Positions 25,188 through 32,905 of a stretch of DNA of 64,000 nt are shown here, piece after piece; the first letter of the stretch is position 1, and each line of letters opens with the position of its first letter. The stretch is from NCBI RefSeq assembly GCF_039634365.2, contig NZ_CP155079.2, positions 2,232,001 through 2,296,000 on the forward strand, given 5' to 3'. This DNA is from Mucilaginibacter sp. PAMB04168 (GTDB lineage: Bacteria; Bacteroidota; Bacteroidia; Sphingobacteriales; Sphingobacteriaceae). A program made the translations under genes and the position numbers. The notes beneath the pieces were generated by a model that made no database searches, was not told where the DNA came from, and worked only from the letters and a program-made list of their open reading frames with translations.

Positions 25188-26582
25188 ATGAAGCGATATA
25201 TCTGTCATTTTCTCATTTGCTTTCTGCTTTTTGTTGCGGCCTGTAATGAAAACAAGCAACCGGCAGATCAATCTGCAGCAGTCGCTGCTTCTTCTATAAT
25301 CAATGAAGATTTTGAGGCTGGGGCTAAGGGTAGTTACAGCAAGGCCGAAGTAAGACTAGGCAAAGGGGCATGGTTGCTGGATAATGCGTTGATTGCAACG
25401 GGCAGCAAGGATGCAAAAGCAGGCAACCAGTCTGTACGCATACGGAACAAGGGTGTTTTAAGGATGGAGTTTGATGCAAACGGCGCCTCTATGGTTACAA
25501 TAAAGCACAGCGCTTATCAGCAAAACAAAGCATCGGCATGGCAACTTCAAATGTCTGTTGATGGTGGACATACATATCAGCAGGTAGGTGAGGATATAAC
25601 CAGTAAGGAGCACCGTTTGCAAACTGCAAGTTTTACTGTGAACACTAAAAAGCAAGTGCGGTTTCAGGTCGTAAAAATCTCTGGTGGTAATAACCGTATC
25701 AATATTGACGATTTTACTATTTATCCTTTGGGAGGTAAATCCTCAATCACTACCTCAGCAGATTCGACTCAAAGTTTAGGCACAGATACACCCGTTGCTG
25801 GCGACAATAGCCACCTGCTGCTGGGTAACCCGAGCAATGCAGTTAACAGCGTCTCATTGCCCAATAATTATTTAATTGCTAAACCCTATTATACGTTAAG
25901 CTATAATCGGGATAGAGGTTGTCCTAATTGGGTAAGCTGGTATGTAGGTGACGAATGGCTGGGCAGCATAAAACGAGTAAACGATTTTAGACCCGATAAC
26001 ACCTTGCCACCTAATTGGTATCATGTGCAAAGTACAAGCTACATAGGCAGTGGTTTTGAGCGGGGCCATAATTGCCCATCAGCCGATCGTACTAATTCTC
26101 TCAAAGCTAATTCGGCAACTTTTTTAATGACGAATATGATACCGCAAGCGCCAGCCAATAACCAGCATACCTGGGGTAATTTAGAAAGCTATGAACGCCA
26201 TCTGGTAAATCAGGGCAATGAGGTTTACGTAATAATGGGTAACTACGGCAAAGGGGGGTATGGCACGCGCGGTTTTAAAACTACTATAGACAGCGGTCGC
26301 ATAACAGTACCGGCTTATATATGGAAAGTGGTTTTGGTTTTACCAAACGGCAACAATGACCTTAGGCGAGTTACTGCATCCACCCGCGTTATAGCAGTAA
26401 TTACGCCAAATAATAATGCTGTAAACGCCAACTGGACTAATTACCTGTGCACCGTGCGCGATATAGAGAAGGCTACCGGTTATGACTTGCTGTCTAAATT
26501 ACCGAAAGGGGTACAGGATGCAATTGAGACCCGTAAAGATGCCGGAATAGATCCTGAGGATGGATACATCATCAGGCTGTAG
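25188..26582 (+). CDS. DNA/RNA non-specific endonuclease, lipoprotein with N-terminal beta domain
   Basis: A 464-residue exported nuclease. The signal peptide ends in a lipobox V-A-A-C (Cys19). Residues about 35-180 form a beta-rich module resembling carbohydrate-binding or adhesion domains. Residues about 220-455 are the beta-beta-alpha-Me nuclease (NUC1 family). The catalytic motif reads E-R-G-H (291-294, His294 general base) in place of the usual D-R-G-H. The metal Asn is in N-Q-H-T-W-G-N-L-E (325-333). The Bacteroidota start N-R-D-R-G-C-P-N-W-V-S-W is present. Likely roles are nutrient scavenging of environmental nucleic acid or biofilm turnover. Confidence 0.88.
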   Translation: MKRYICHFLICFLLFVAACNENKQPADQSAAVAASSIINEDFEAGAKGSYSKAEVRLGKGAWLLDNALIATGSKDAKAGNQSVRIRNKGVLRMEFDANGASMVTIKHSAYQQNKASAWQLQMSVDGGHTYQQVGEDITSKEHRLQTASFTVNTKKQVRFQVVKISGGNNRINIDDFTIYPLGGKSSITTSADSTQSLGTDTPVAGDNSHLLLGNPSNAVNSVSLPNNYLIAKPYYTLSYNRDRGCPNWVSWYVGDEWLGSIKRVNDFRPDNTLPPNWYHVQSTSYIGSGFERGHNCPSADRTNSLKANSATFLMTNMIPQAPANNQHTWGNLESYERHLVNQGNEVYVIMGNYGKGGYGTRGFKTTIDSGRITVPAYIWKVVLVLPNGNNDLRRVTASTRVIAVITPNNNAVNANWTNYLCTVRDIEKATGYDLLSKLPKGVQDAIETRKDAGIDPEDGYIIRL

Positions 26583-26674
26583 CTGGCTAATCGCCAATAA
26601 CAATCTAAAAATCATTGTAAAACAATTGTCATTTTATCTGCGTTAATTTATTAACTTGTAAAAGGCAATTGTTT

Positions 26675-27139
26675 ATGGTAAGGAAATTTAGTGTGAGTTT
26701 GTTTTTGCTTATTATTTTATCGGTAACGCTCAAAGCAGTGAATAAAACTGTTGCGCCTTGCGATAGAATCTGTGGCAGATGGCAATCGGAGAAAAAGAAT
26801 TGTATTGTTCAGGTATACCGCGAGGACGATGATTTCAAAGCCAAGCTGGTTTGGTTTGACGATTCAGACGATCCGTCAAAGCCCATGGAAACAAGGGTTG
26901 ATTTTAAAAACCCTGATAAAGCCTTACGCACCCGCAAGCTTATAGGTATGAACGTACTCGAAAAATTAGAGTACCGCCCGAAGACCGATAGTTGGGAAAA
27001 CGGCATCATATACGATGCGCAAAGCGGCAAAAAATGGAACTCTGCAGCATATTTGACGTCTGATGGTGTACTTAAAGTTACCGGCTACTGGCACTTCAAA
27101 TTTATAGGCCAAACCATGACTTTTTATAAAGTTCAATAA
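26675..27139 (+). CDS. DUF2147 secreted protein
   Basis: The start is ATG 26675 (a TTG two codons upstream is in frame). The 154-residue product has a signal peptide (M-V-R-K-F-S-V-S-L-F-L-L), then the DUF2147 features I-C-G-R-W-Q-S-E-K-K-N-C-I-V-Q-V, D-x-K-N-P-D-K-A-L-R-T-R-K-L-I-G-M, and G-I-I-Y-D-A-Q-S-G-K. The family folds as a small beta-barrel with no known enzymatic role. The two cysteines near the N-terminus and Cys in K-N-C-I-V may form disulfides. It lies between the nuclease and the convergent thioredoxin gene. Confidence 0.83.
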   Translation: MVRKFSVSLFLLIILSVTLKAVNKTVAPCDRICGRWQSEKKNCIVQVYREDDDFKAKLVWFDDSDDPSKPMETRVDFKNPDKALRTRKLIGMNVLEKLEYRPKTDSWENGIIYDAQSGKKWNSAAYLTSDGVLKVTGYWHFKFIGQTMTFYKVQ

Positions 27140-27180
27140 CACATAAGGTGCCTAGTAAAAAGCCTGTTAGAGATTTTTAT

Positions 27181-27477
27181 CTATAGGTACTGTTGAATGA
27201 TCTGCTGTATCTGACCTGCTTGTAATACACCACTTTGCCGCCACTTATTTTCGCCGTTTTTAAATAAAATCAACGTAGGCACGCCCTGTATGCGGTAACT
27301 ATCGGCCAATGCCGGATTCTTATCAATATCTATCTTCACAATTTTCACCTGATCGCCCATGGCGTCTTTTACCTGTTTCAGGATAGGAGCCATCATTTTA
27401 CATGGGCCGCACCACTCGGCCGAAAAATCGACAAGTACAGGTTGCGGTGAGTTGATTATGTCTGAGAATGTTGCCAT
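27181..27477 (-). CDS. trxA: Thioredoxin
   Basis: Small cytoplasmic redox protein that reduces disulfides of client enzymes such as ribonucleotide reductase and peroxiredoxins. At 98 residues it is slightly short but complete, with the active site E-W-C-G-P-C (Cys23, Cys26), the conserved Asp in [14 protein letters not shown], and the cis-proline G-V-P-T-L-I-L-F. It is transcribed alone from a TATTTTTG -7 box at 27525-27532. The name follows the single-domain, unexported thioredoxin type; other thioredoxin genes may exist elsewhere in the genome. Confidence 0.93.
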   Translation of the reverse strand: MATFSDIINSPQPVLVDFSAEWCGPCKMMAPILKQVKDAMGDQVKIVKIDIDKNPALADSYRIQGVPTLILFKNGENKWRQSGVLQAGQIQQIIQQYL

Positions 27478-27524
27478 GCTTAGTTAACTTGTGATGTATA
27501 TTATATTAGGTGTAACAGTGCTGA

Positions 27525-27532
27525 CAAAAATA
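27525..27532 (-). promoter_or_regulatory. -7 box of trxA
   Basis: TATTTTTG on the minus strand, an exact TAnnTTTG match. A TTTG (plus-strand CAAA at 27557) lies 24 bases upstream, one base beyond the usual spacer range. Confidence 0.5.
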
Positions 27533-27626
27533 CGTTTTGCGTTGACCTTAATTCTTCAAACAATGGCTTCCTAACAACGCTTACAACAAAACAAGTCAAC
27601 TACACGCTATTCTTTCTGTTTCCACC

Positions 27627-27634
27627 TATCTTTG
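27627..27634 (+). promoter_or_regulatory. -7 box of the cupin gene
   Basis: TATCTTTG, an exact TAnnTTTG match, 21 bases before the ATG at 27656. It lies partly in the upstream extension of the frame, supporting 27656 as start. Confidence 0.5.
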
Positions 27635-27655
27635 CCGGTAATAACATCAATTAAC

Positions 27656-27991
27656 ATGGACACCTTAATTTTTAAAAAGTTTAGCGAAATAGAAGCAAAG
27701 CAGATGTCGCCAGGGTACATGGCAAAGCTTATTCATACTGAAGTTAACACCCTTAATTTTTTGGAAGTGGAGGCGGGTGCTGTTTCGGCTATACATACAC
27801 ATCCCCACCACCAATGTGCTTTCGTGCTCGAAGGCCAGTTTGAACTTATCGTGAACGGCGTTCCGCAGGTGTTAGACACTAATACCTTCGCTGTTATTCC
27901 GCCTAACGTACCACACGGCGGACGTGCAATCACTAAGTGTAAGCTGCTGGATATCTTCAATCCTATAAGGGAAGATTTGAGACAGCTCTAG
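27656..27991 (+). CDS. Cupin-domain protein
   Basis: A 111-residue single-domain beta-barrel. The cupin motif 1 is H-T-H-P-H-H-Q-C-A-F-V-L-E-G-Q-F (metal-type His residues), and motif 2 lies in F-A-V-I-P-P-N-V-P-H-G-G-R. The start is ATG 27656; the eight extra codons upstream overlap the -7 box. Small stand-alone cupins bind metals and small ligands in sugar, quercetin or regulator-linked pathways; nothing nearby identifies the ligand. Confidence 0.83.
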   Translation: MDTLIFKKFSEIEAKQMSPGYMAKLIHTEVNTLNFLEVEAGAVSAIHTHPHHQCAFVLEGQFELIVNGVPQVLDTNTFAVIPPNVPHGGRAITKCKLLDIFNPIREDLRQL

Positions 27992-27995
27992 AATT

Positions 27996-28032
27996 TTCAA
28001 GGCAGACCAGCCTATAACCGGTCTGCCTTGAA
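27996..28032 (+). terminator. Hairpin after the cupin gene
   Basis: Perfect 13-bp stem TTCAAGGCAGACC / GGTCTGCCTTGAA with an 11-base loop, five bases after the cupin stop; no U-run follows. Confidence 0.7.
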
Positions 28033-28179
28033 TAGTTGTGTTATAGCTACGCTTCCCGAATAAAAAGCTTTATAAGTTCAAATAAGTGAAACATACTTCC
28101 TGGTTGTACTGAATTTTCAAATTTTAATTTGGAATTGATCTGCTGATTAGTTAACTTAAGCCTACCTTAATTAATTTAA

Positions 28180-28410
28180 CCAGACGATGGAACTAACAAC
28201 AGAACCGCGTCGGCAGTAGGATTTTACAGTGCCGACGGCTTTTTTCAGCCACTTGCATCCCTTACTACAGCTAATTTAGAATTTGTCAGCAAATCTGTTT
28301 ACGAACTTGAAATTATGCTCAATGAAAACGTACAACTGGAGCGTTATGAGAAGTGCGCACAAATAAGGGACGAAATCATCAAACGTGCCTTAGCCCGTAA
28401 AAACAGGTAA
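28180..28410 (+). pseudogene. UVR-motif open frame without start codon (small gene or relic)
   Basis: The frame is open from 28180 to the TAA at 28408-28410 and reads naturally (A-V-G-F-Y-S-A-D-G-F-F-Q-P-L-A-S-L, then a helix pair). It ends with L-E-R-Y-E-K-C-A-Q-I-R-D-E-I-I-K, a UVR (UvrB/UvrC) motif like those of UvrB, UvrC and ClpC. There is no in-frame ATG until 28315, which would give only 31 residues. An ATG at 28187 in another frame gives a ten-residue peptide ending at TAG 28217. One frameshift would join that ATG to the UVR frame. Options are a decayed small gene, a sequencing frameshift, or a real frameshift. Confidence 0.45.
28208..28246 (+). terminator. Terminator-like hairpin inside the UVR region
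   Basis: Stem CGTCGGCA / TGCCGACG with a 14-base loop, then GC and TTTTTT. The form is that of an intrinsic terminator, yet it lies within the UVR-motif reading frame and overlaps the end of the ten-codon reading frame at 28187-28219, so it may be an attenuator or a coincidence of coding sequence. Confidence 0.5.
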
Positions 28411-28496
28411 GCATTTCGTTAAATTTCAAAATATTTAAAAACATTTGACATCGTTAGTGTTATTAACTTATAATTAATAAAGTTAAATCTACTACT

Positions 28497-29297
28497 ATGT
28501 CAAACACAAATAAATATGCGCTGATCACCGGTGGTACATCAGGCATTGGGTATGAGCTTGCTAAGATTTTTGCACGCGAACAGTATAATCTGATTCTGGT
28601 TGCCCGCAATGAGCAGGAGCTTAACAATTGTGCATCTCAACTTCGCCAAAATGGAGTTGAAGTAATTACAATGGCAAAAGACCTGTTTAAACGCGAAGAA
28701 GCTTTTGCTGTTTATGATGAAATAAAAGCCCAGGGTATACAGGTGGATGTACTAGTAAATGATGCCGGCCAGGGCTTATACGGGGAGTTTAAAGATACTG
28801 ACTTGAACCGTGAGCTTGATATTATACAACTCAATATTGGTGCAACGGTCATTTTGACTAAATGCTTTTTACAGGATATGGTTGCCCGTAACGACGGTAA
28901 AATTTTGCAGTTAGCCTCCATAGCCAGCAAAACACCTGGCCCATGGCAATCGGTTTATCACGGTACCAAAGCTTTCGTACTATCATTCTCTGAGGCTATA
29001 CGTGAGGAGTTGCGCGACACTAACATAACGGTTACTGCGTTGTTACCAGGCGCAACTGATACCGACTTCTTTAACAAAGCCGAAATGCAGGAAAGCAAAA
29101 TGGTGCAGGAAAATACCTCAATGGGCGATCCGGCCGAGGTAGCAAAGGATGGCTTTGACGCCTTAATGGCGGGAGATGACAAAGTGATCTCGGGTTTTAA
29201 AAACAAAGTGATGGTAGGCATGAGCAACATGATGCCTGATAGTACAGTTGCCCATAATATGTACGAACAGCAGAAACCTGTTGATAAAAACGACTAA
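28497..29297 (+). CDS. Short-chain dehydrogenase/reductase
   Basis: A 266-residue classical SDR. The cofactor motif is I-T-G-G-T-S-G-I-G (10-18), R37 after strand 2 suggests NADP(H), and the catalytic residues are Ser141, Tyr154 and Lys158 (Y-H-G-T-K). The N-N-A-G signature appears as N-D-A-G-Q-G, a mild variation. The C-terminal half (L-P-G-A-T-D-T-D-F-F) matches the DltE/YqjQ-like subgroup. Substrate unknown. It stands alone, closed by a strong terminator. Confidence 0.93.
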   Translation: MSNTNKYALITGGTSGIGYELAKIFAREQYNLILVARNEQELNNCASQLRQNGVEVITMAKDLFKREEAFAVYDEIKAQGIQVDVLVNDAGQGLYGEFKDTDLNRELDIIQLNIGATVILTKCFLQDMVARNDGKILQLASIASKTPGPWQSVYHGTKAFVLSFSEAIREELRDTNITVTALLPGATDTDFFNKAEMQESKMVQENTSMGDPAEVAKDGFDALMAGDDKVISGFKNKVMVGMSNMMPDSTVAHNMYEQQKPVDKND

Positions 29298-29322
29298 CTG
29301 TAATTTTTAGTTACGGTGATAT

Positions 29323-29365
29323 CACCCTGAATTGGCCTTATAGCTGGTTCAGGGTGTTTTTATTT
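29323..29365 (+). terminator. Terminator of the SDR gene
   Basis: Perfect 9-bp stem CACCCTGAA / TTCAGGGTG with a 16-base loop, followed by TTTTTATTTT. Confidence 0.92.
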
Positions 29366-29388
29366 TACAAAGCCCGACGGGCAGTAAG

Positions 29389-29419
29389 TTGCCGGCAAGG
29401 TAAAAGAATGTTAGGTTTG
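29389..29419 (+). promoter_or_regulatory. Promoter of the GNAT gene
   Basis: TTG at 29389-29391, 20 bases, then TAGGTTTG at 29412-29419: a complete Bacteroidota consensus promoter. The ATG at 29436 is 16 bases downstream. Confidence 0.65.
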
Positions 29420-29435
29420 CACCCTTTAAATAAAT

Positions 29436-29954
29436 ATGCACAACATTACAAACGCTAATTTAAACGATGTACCCGAAATTGTTGCTCTTGTAAATAGCGC
29501 TTATCGCGGAGAAACCTCAACAAGAGGCTGGACCAGTGAAAGCCACCTGTTGGAAGGGATACGTATAGACGAAAATGAAATGAGCGGTTATTTCACCCGC
29601 TCGGAAATAACGCTGCTGAAATGCACCAATGAGGTAAATGAAATTGTTGGCTTTGTATACCTGGAACAAGTAAAGAATAACAAGCTGTACCTAGGTATGC
29701 TCACGGTAAATCCGTTATTACAGGCGGCAGGTATCGGGCGGCAACTGTTAGCCGCAGCAGATGTGCAAGCCCGCAAATTGGGTTGCCAAGCTATAAAAAT
29801 ATCTGTAATAACCAGCCGGCTGGAACTGATAAGTTGGTACGAGCGCCGGGGCTACATAGCTACCGGCAAAACCATGCCCCTGGTAACGCACAATAGTGTT
29901 GCTAAAGTACCGGTAGAACTAATGATTATGGAGAAACTTATTGTGCAGAGTTAA
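29436..29954 (+). CDS. GNAT-family N-acetyltransferase
   Basis: A 172-residue acetyl-CoA-dependent acyltransferase. Motif A, the pyrophosphate loop, is Q-A-A-G-I-G-R-Q-L-L in the stretch following L-Y-L-G-M-L-T-V-N-P. The N-terminus I-T-N-A-N-L-N-D-V-P-E-I-V-A-L-V-N is the usual first strand and helix, and W-Y-E-R-R-G-Y is the late motif B. The acceptor cannot be deduced; amine or amino-acid detoxification are common roles. It is driven by its own promoter and convergent with the minus-strand pirin pair. Confidence 0.88.
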   Translation: MHNITNANLNDVPEIVALVNSAYRGETSTRGWTSESHLLEGIRIDENEMSGYFTRSEITLLKCTNEVNEIVGFVYLEQVKNNKLYLGMLTVNPLLQAAGIGRQLLAAADVQARKLGCQAIKISVITSRLELISWYERRGYIATGKTMPLVTHNSVAKVPVELMIMEKLIVQS

Positions 29955-30019
29955 AAGCTAAGGACAGGACATTAGTTTGAGTGCGTTTCATTTAAGTTTT
30001 AGAGGCAAGAACTGCATGT

Positions 30020-30337
30020 TTACAGCGTTTGGCTCTTTCTACGCAAGGCTTCATATACTTCTGCTGTTAACAGCCCGCTGCCGCCACCATAGTGTTGTAT
30101 AATGGTAACAGCAGGGCGGTGCGCAGTAAAATAGGCGCGGAGGTTGGATTCTGATTCCGGCTCAATGCCTCCGCAAAGCAATATCACATCAATCACTTGG
30201 TGGTCAAATTGCTGTACGGCATCTTTGTCGGTTACGGCGCCCACACCCTCCCATTCCGGATTGTTGTTAACTAAACGTACCACGGTTTGTAATATTTCTT
30301 CGTGCCGGCCTACTGCCAAAATCTTCACCTTATCCAT
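30020..30337 (-). CDS. Receiver-like small protein without phosphoacceptor (105 aa)
   Basis: The protein has the alternating strands and helices of a CheY-type receiver: K-I-L-A-V-G-R-H-E-E-I at strand 1, D-V-I-L-L-C-G-G at strand 3 and P-A-V-T-I-I-Q-H-Y-G-G at the end. The paired acids of strand 1 and the phosphoacceptor Asp at the end of strand 3 are replaced (G-R and C-G), so it cannot be phosphorylated in the usual way. It follows the pirin gene by five bases and is most likely its operon partner. It may bind a partner or a small molecule. The receiver assignment is inference from pattern. Confidence 0.6.
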   Translation of the reverse strand: MDKVKILAVGRHEEILQTVVRLVNNNPEWEGVGAVTDKDAVQQFDHQVIDVILLCGGIEPESESNLRAYFTAHRPAVTIIQHYGGGSGLLTAEVYEALRRKSQTL

Positions 30338-30342
30338 AATTT

Positions 30343-31062
30343 TTAAAAAGTCATCGGTACTTCCATCAACAGAATCTCAGCATCGCTTTCAGCGAGAATG
30401 TCTATGCTGTTTGTATCCCACAGCCCAAAACCGTCGCGGGTGTTAAGGAACTGATTATTGATGCGTACATCGCCATTGAGTACAAATGCATATACGCCAT
30501 TGTTTGCGCCGCCTTTCAGTTGGTAGGTAGTTTTGAAGTCCTTATCCAGTTTACCCATATGGAACCAGGCGTTCTGGTATATCCAAATGCCTTCATCACC
30601 TTCATTTGGCGAAAGCACTTGTTGTAAGCGGTTATGCCGGTCATTCAAATTTAAGGTAAGCTGGTCATAACGCGGTTCAACGTTTTTCTGATTCGGATAT
30701 ATCCATATTTGCAAAAACTTGGCTTTCTCATTTTCATTAGCATTCATTTCACTATGGTATATGCCAGTGCCAGCACTCATAGCCTGAATATCACCTTTGC
30801 GAATAATGGCTGTGTTGCCCATGCTATCCTGATGCTGTAAGTCACCATCCAGTGGAATAGAGATGATCTCCATATTATCATGCGGATGACGGCCAAAGCC
30901 CCTGCCACCACTCACCACGTCATCGTTTAAAACGCGAAGCGCACCAAAGTTCATCGCTTCGGGGTTATAGTAACTGCCAAAACTAAATGTATGGTGGCTG
31001 TCTAACCAACCATGATTTGCGTGCCCCCGGCCATTAGCCTTATGTAAAACAGTAGTTGCCAT
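30343..31062 (-). CDS. Pirin-family protein
   Basis: The start ATG 31060-31062 gives M-A-T-T-V-L-H-K-A-N; the 17 residues upstream in the open frame include the -7 box and are unlikely. The 239-residue bicupin has metal ligands His59, His61, His103 and Glu105 (R-H-P-H-D-N-M-E, then G-I-Y-H-S-E), as in YhhW-type quercetin 2,3-dioxygenase pirins. Other blocks are S-H-H-T-F-S-F-G-S-Y-Y and G-W-L-D. Pirins act as redox sensors or quercetinases; the substrate here is unknown. It is followed directly by the receiver-like gene. Confidence 0.92.
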   Translation of the reverse strand: MATTVLHKANGRGHANHGWLDSHHTFSFGSYYNPEAMNFGALRVLNDDVVSGGRGFGRHPHDNMEIISIPLDGDLQHQDSMGNTAIIRKGDIQAMSAGTGIYHSEMNANENEKAKFLQIWIYPNQKNVEPRYDQLTLNLNDRHNRLQQVLSPNEGDEGIWIYQNAWFHMGKLDKDFKTTYQLKGGANNGVYAFVLNGDVRINNQFLNTRDGFGLWDTNSIDILAESDAEILLMEVPMTF

Positions 31063-31083
31063 AGTTAAATATGTTTTGTTATA

Positions 31084-31091
31084 CAAAGGTA
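31084..31091 (-). promoter_or_regulatory. -7 box of the pirin operon
   Basis: TACCTTTG on the minus strand, an exact TAnnTTTG match, 21 bases before the ATG at 31062. No clear -33 element. Confidence 0.5.
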
Positions 31092-31307
31092 TTGGTAGCA
31101 ATAGCCCATACACTTAATGTAGGTTAAGTTTTTATGCAGGTTCAACTCAACGAGGGCATATTCATGTTATTTAGAAGGTAGGAAGGAGCGTAAATGCACC
31201 CGGTTATTCAAATTCCATCTTTGCCGCCGCTTATTCAGCCGCGCCTTTTACGCAGGGTTGGTAACCTCTAACTTCAAGCCTTCCTTTGTGAAAGAAAACG
31301 TAGCTTA

Positions 31308-31520
31308 CTAAAAGACTGGTCCGCCAACAACAGTTAGAATCTTTTGTTTAATTTCTGTATAAGACTCTTTTACGGTTACATAGGATTCGCGATCACCAAT
31401 AACGTAGATGTGTACTTCTTCGTCGGGGTTGGTATATACTACAACCGAGGTTATATTATTAACATTGATAATAGCCGGGCGGTTATTTTTGTCGGTAACT
31501 TCAATAAATCTTGCTGTCAT
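31308..31520 (-). CDS. FlbD-like small protein (70 aa)
   Basis: A compact soluble protein: F-I-E-V-T-D-K-N-N-R-P-A-I-I-N-V-N-N-I-T-S-V, then Y-V-T-V-K-E-S-Y-T-E-I-K-Q-K-I. The layout (short strand, N-x-x-I-x-x-I/V, a turn, then V-K-E-S and a helix) is like the small FlbD/YlzI proteins found beside flagellar genes, though there are no flagellar genes in the window and the resemblance is weak. The start is ATG 31518-31520. Function unknown. It precedes the OmdA-domain gene's 3' end by 51 bases in the same direction. Confidence 0.65.
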   Translation of the reverse strand: MTARFIEVTDKNNRPAIINVNNITSVVVYTNPDEEVHIYVIGDRESYVTVKESYTEIKQKILTVVGGPVF

Positions 31521-31571
31521 TTTTATATAACAGCACTGCCACCATAAAGTTGACGCTTAAGGAGCCGGTAA

Positions 31572-32231
31572 TTACTTTTCAGACGGATTTTTCTTTCCGC
31601 TAAGTAGCTTTTCAATCATTTTATTAAGCCTTTCTTTACGTGTTTTTTCCTGTTTAGCGGTAACAACCCATAACACATATTCTTTTTTATTAGAGTATGA
31701 AAGGCTCATGAGGTGGTTGAGCGCAGCCGGTTGATCTTTAAGCGCTGTTTCAACATCGGGAGGGAGGGTTACCGTTTTACTGATCGCATCAATGTAAGCA
31801 CCAAATTCATTAGTGCTTAGTTCACTGTTGCGTGTGGGCGATACTTTAGATCGTACTTTGGGCCGAAAGCGTAAGGCCGTCCAGGTTGCATCGATAGCAG
31901 CGGCAGCTACACTGCCCAGGCCATACTTTTCGGGCTCTGCCCAGTTGCTCATCATGGCAAGGTCGGTAGCTCTGCCTGAGCTTTTCTTGGGGTAAATGAT
32001 CCAAAAGATGGTTTCTGCTTTTAGTAAAGGCACTATTTGCTGAAGCGCTGCGGCAAGTTCGGCGCTGTTTAATACAAACAGTTGAATGCCATGGAAACTG
32101 CCTTGAGCTACATAGCTCACCTGCACACTTTCGGGCAATGGTTCGAGCACGGGTAAATAGTTGTCGGGTGCGTTGTACAACAGCCAATGCTGGCCAGATT
32201 TCATCAATAACTTTTTGGCGACAGCACTCAT
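31572..32231 (-). CDS. OmdA (YdeI-like) domain protein (219 aa)
   Basis: The start ATG 32229-32231 (the 14 extra upstream codons overlap the methylase gene). The C-terminal part, from about residue 135, is the OmdA/bacteriocin-protection domain: T-L-P-P-D-V-E-T-A-L-K, L-S-Y-S-N-K-K-E-Y-V-L-W-V-V-T-A-K-Q-E-K-T-R, K-R-L-N-K-M-I-like ending. The N-terminal part (L-L-Y-N-A-P, F-W-I-I-Y-P-K-K-S) resembles the DUF3052-type module often fused to it. Proteins of this kind are linked to envelope stress or bacteriocin tolerance. It follows the SpoU methylase gene by four bases and is in its operon. Confidence 0.78.
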   Translation of the reverse strand: MSAVAKKLLMKSGQHWLLYNAPDNYLPVLEPLPESVQVSYVAQGSFHGIQLFVLNSAELAAALQQIVPLLKAETIFWIIYPKKSSGRATDLAMMSNWAEPEKYGLGSVAAAAIDATWTALRFRPKVRSKVSPTRNSELSTNEFGAYIDAISKTVTLPPDVETALKDQPAALNHLMSLSYSNKKEYVLWVVTAKQEKTRKERLNKMIEKLLSGKKNPSEK

Positions 32232-32235
32232 ACAG

Positions 32236-32766
32236 TCATAATTTAAGCTTGGCAAAAAAGTCCCACAGTACAATACCGGCCGATACCACTATATTAAATG
32301 AGTGCTTGGTGCCAAACTGCGGAATTTCAAGACAGGTATCAATTTTAGCCATCACTTCTTCGCTTACACCATTTACCTCATTACCAAAAATAAGTGCATA
32401 CTTTTGGTTGGGTTCAGGGTGATATTCGTTCAGCATCACGCTGTTTTCGGCCTGCTCAACGGCTACAATGGTATAACCCAGTTGGCGTAGTTCATCAACA
32501 GCCTCAGTTGCATTGTTATGGTAAGTCCAGTCCACAGACTGTGTTGCCCCCAAGGCGGTCTTTTCAATTTCGCGGTGTGGCGGCTGACCGGTTATACCAC
32601 ACAAACAAATATGCTCAACCGCAAAACCATCACCTGTACGGAAGATAGAACCCACATTGTGCATGCTGCGTACGCTATCCAGCACAATGGCAACAGGTAA
32701 TTTATCCTGCTCTTTAAATTCTTCTACCGATACCCGGTTTAGTTCATCTAATTTCAGTTTGCGCAT
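32236..32766 (-). CDS. SpoU/TrmH-type RNA 2'-O-methyltransferase
   Basis: A 176-residue SPOUT-fold methylase using S-adenosylmethionine to methylate ribose of tRNA or rRNA. Signature motifs 1-3 are present: N-V-G-S-I-F-R-T-G-D-G-F (near 37-48), I-F-G-N-E-V-N-G-V-S-E-E-V, and I-P-Q-F-G-T-K-H-S-F-N-I-V-V-S-A-G-I-V. It lacks the N-terminal extension of TrmH or RlmB, so the exact substrate is undecided. It heads an operon with the OmdA-domain gene and an FlbD-like gene. Confidence 0.92.
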   Translation of the reverse strand: MRKLKLDELNRVSVEEFKEQDKLPVAIVLDSVRSMHNVGSIFRTGDGFAVEHICLCGITGQPPHREIEKTALGATQSVDWTYHNNATEAVDELRQLGYTIVAVEQAENSVMLNEYHPEPNQKYALIFGNEVNGVSEEVMAKIDTCLEIPQFGTKHSFNIVVSAGIVLWDFFAKLKL

Positions 32767-32860
32767 AGCTACAAAGTTAAGCTTTTAGCTCATTGGTCCG
32801 GTCATTTACTGGTTGAATCAGGTTTGTTATGAAAACTACCAGTTGAGAAAATGAACTAAA

Positions 32861-32882
32861 GACTCAAGTAGCAGCTTGAGTC
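32861..32882 (-). terminator. Terminator-like hairpin after galK
   Basis: Perfect 8-bp stem GACTCAAG / CTTGAGTC with a 6-base loop, 23 bases after the galK stop on the minus strand; U-rich tail is weak. Confidence 0.5.
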
Positions 32883-32905
32883 CATTCGCCTAAGTGAACT
32901 AATAA

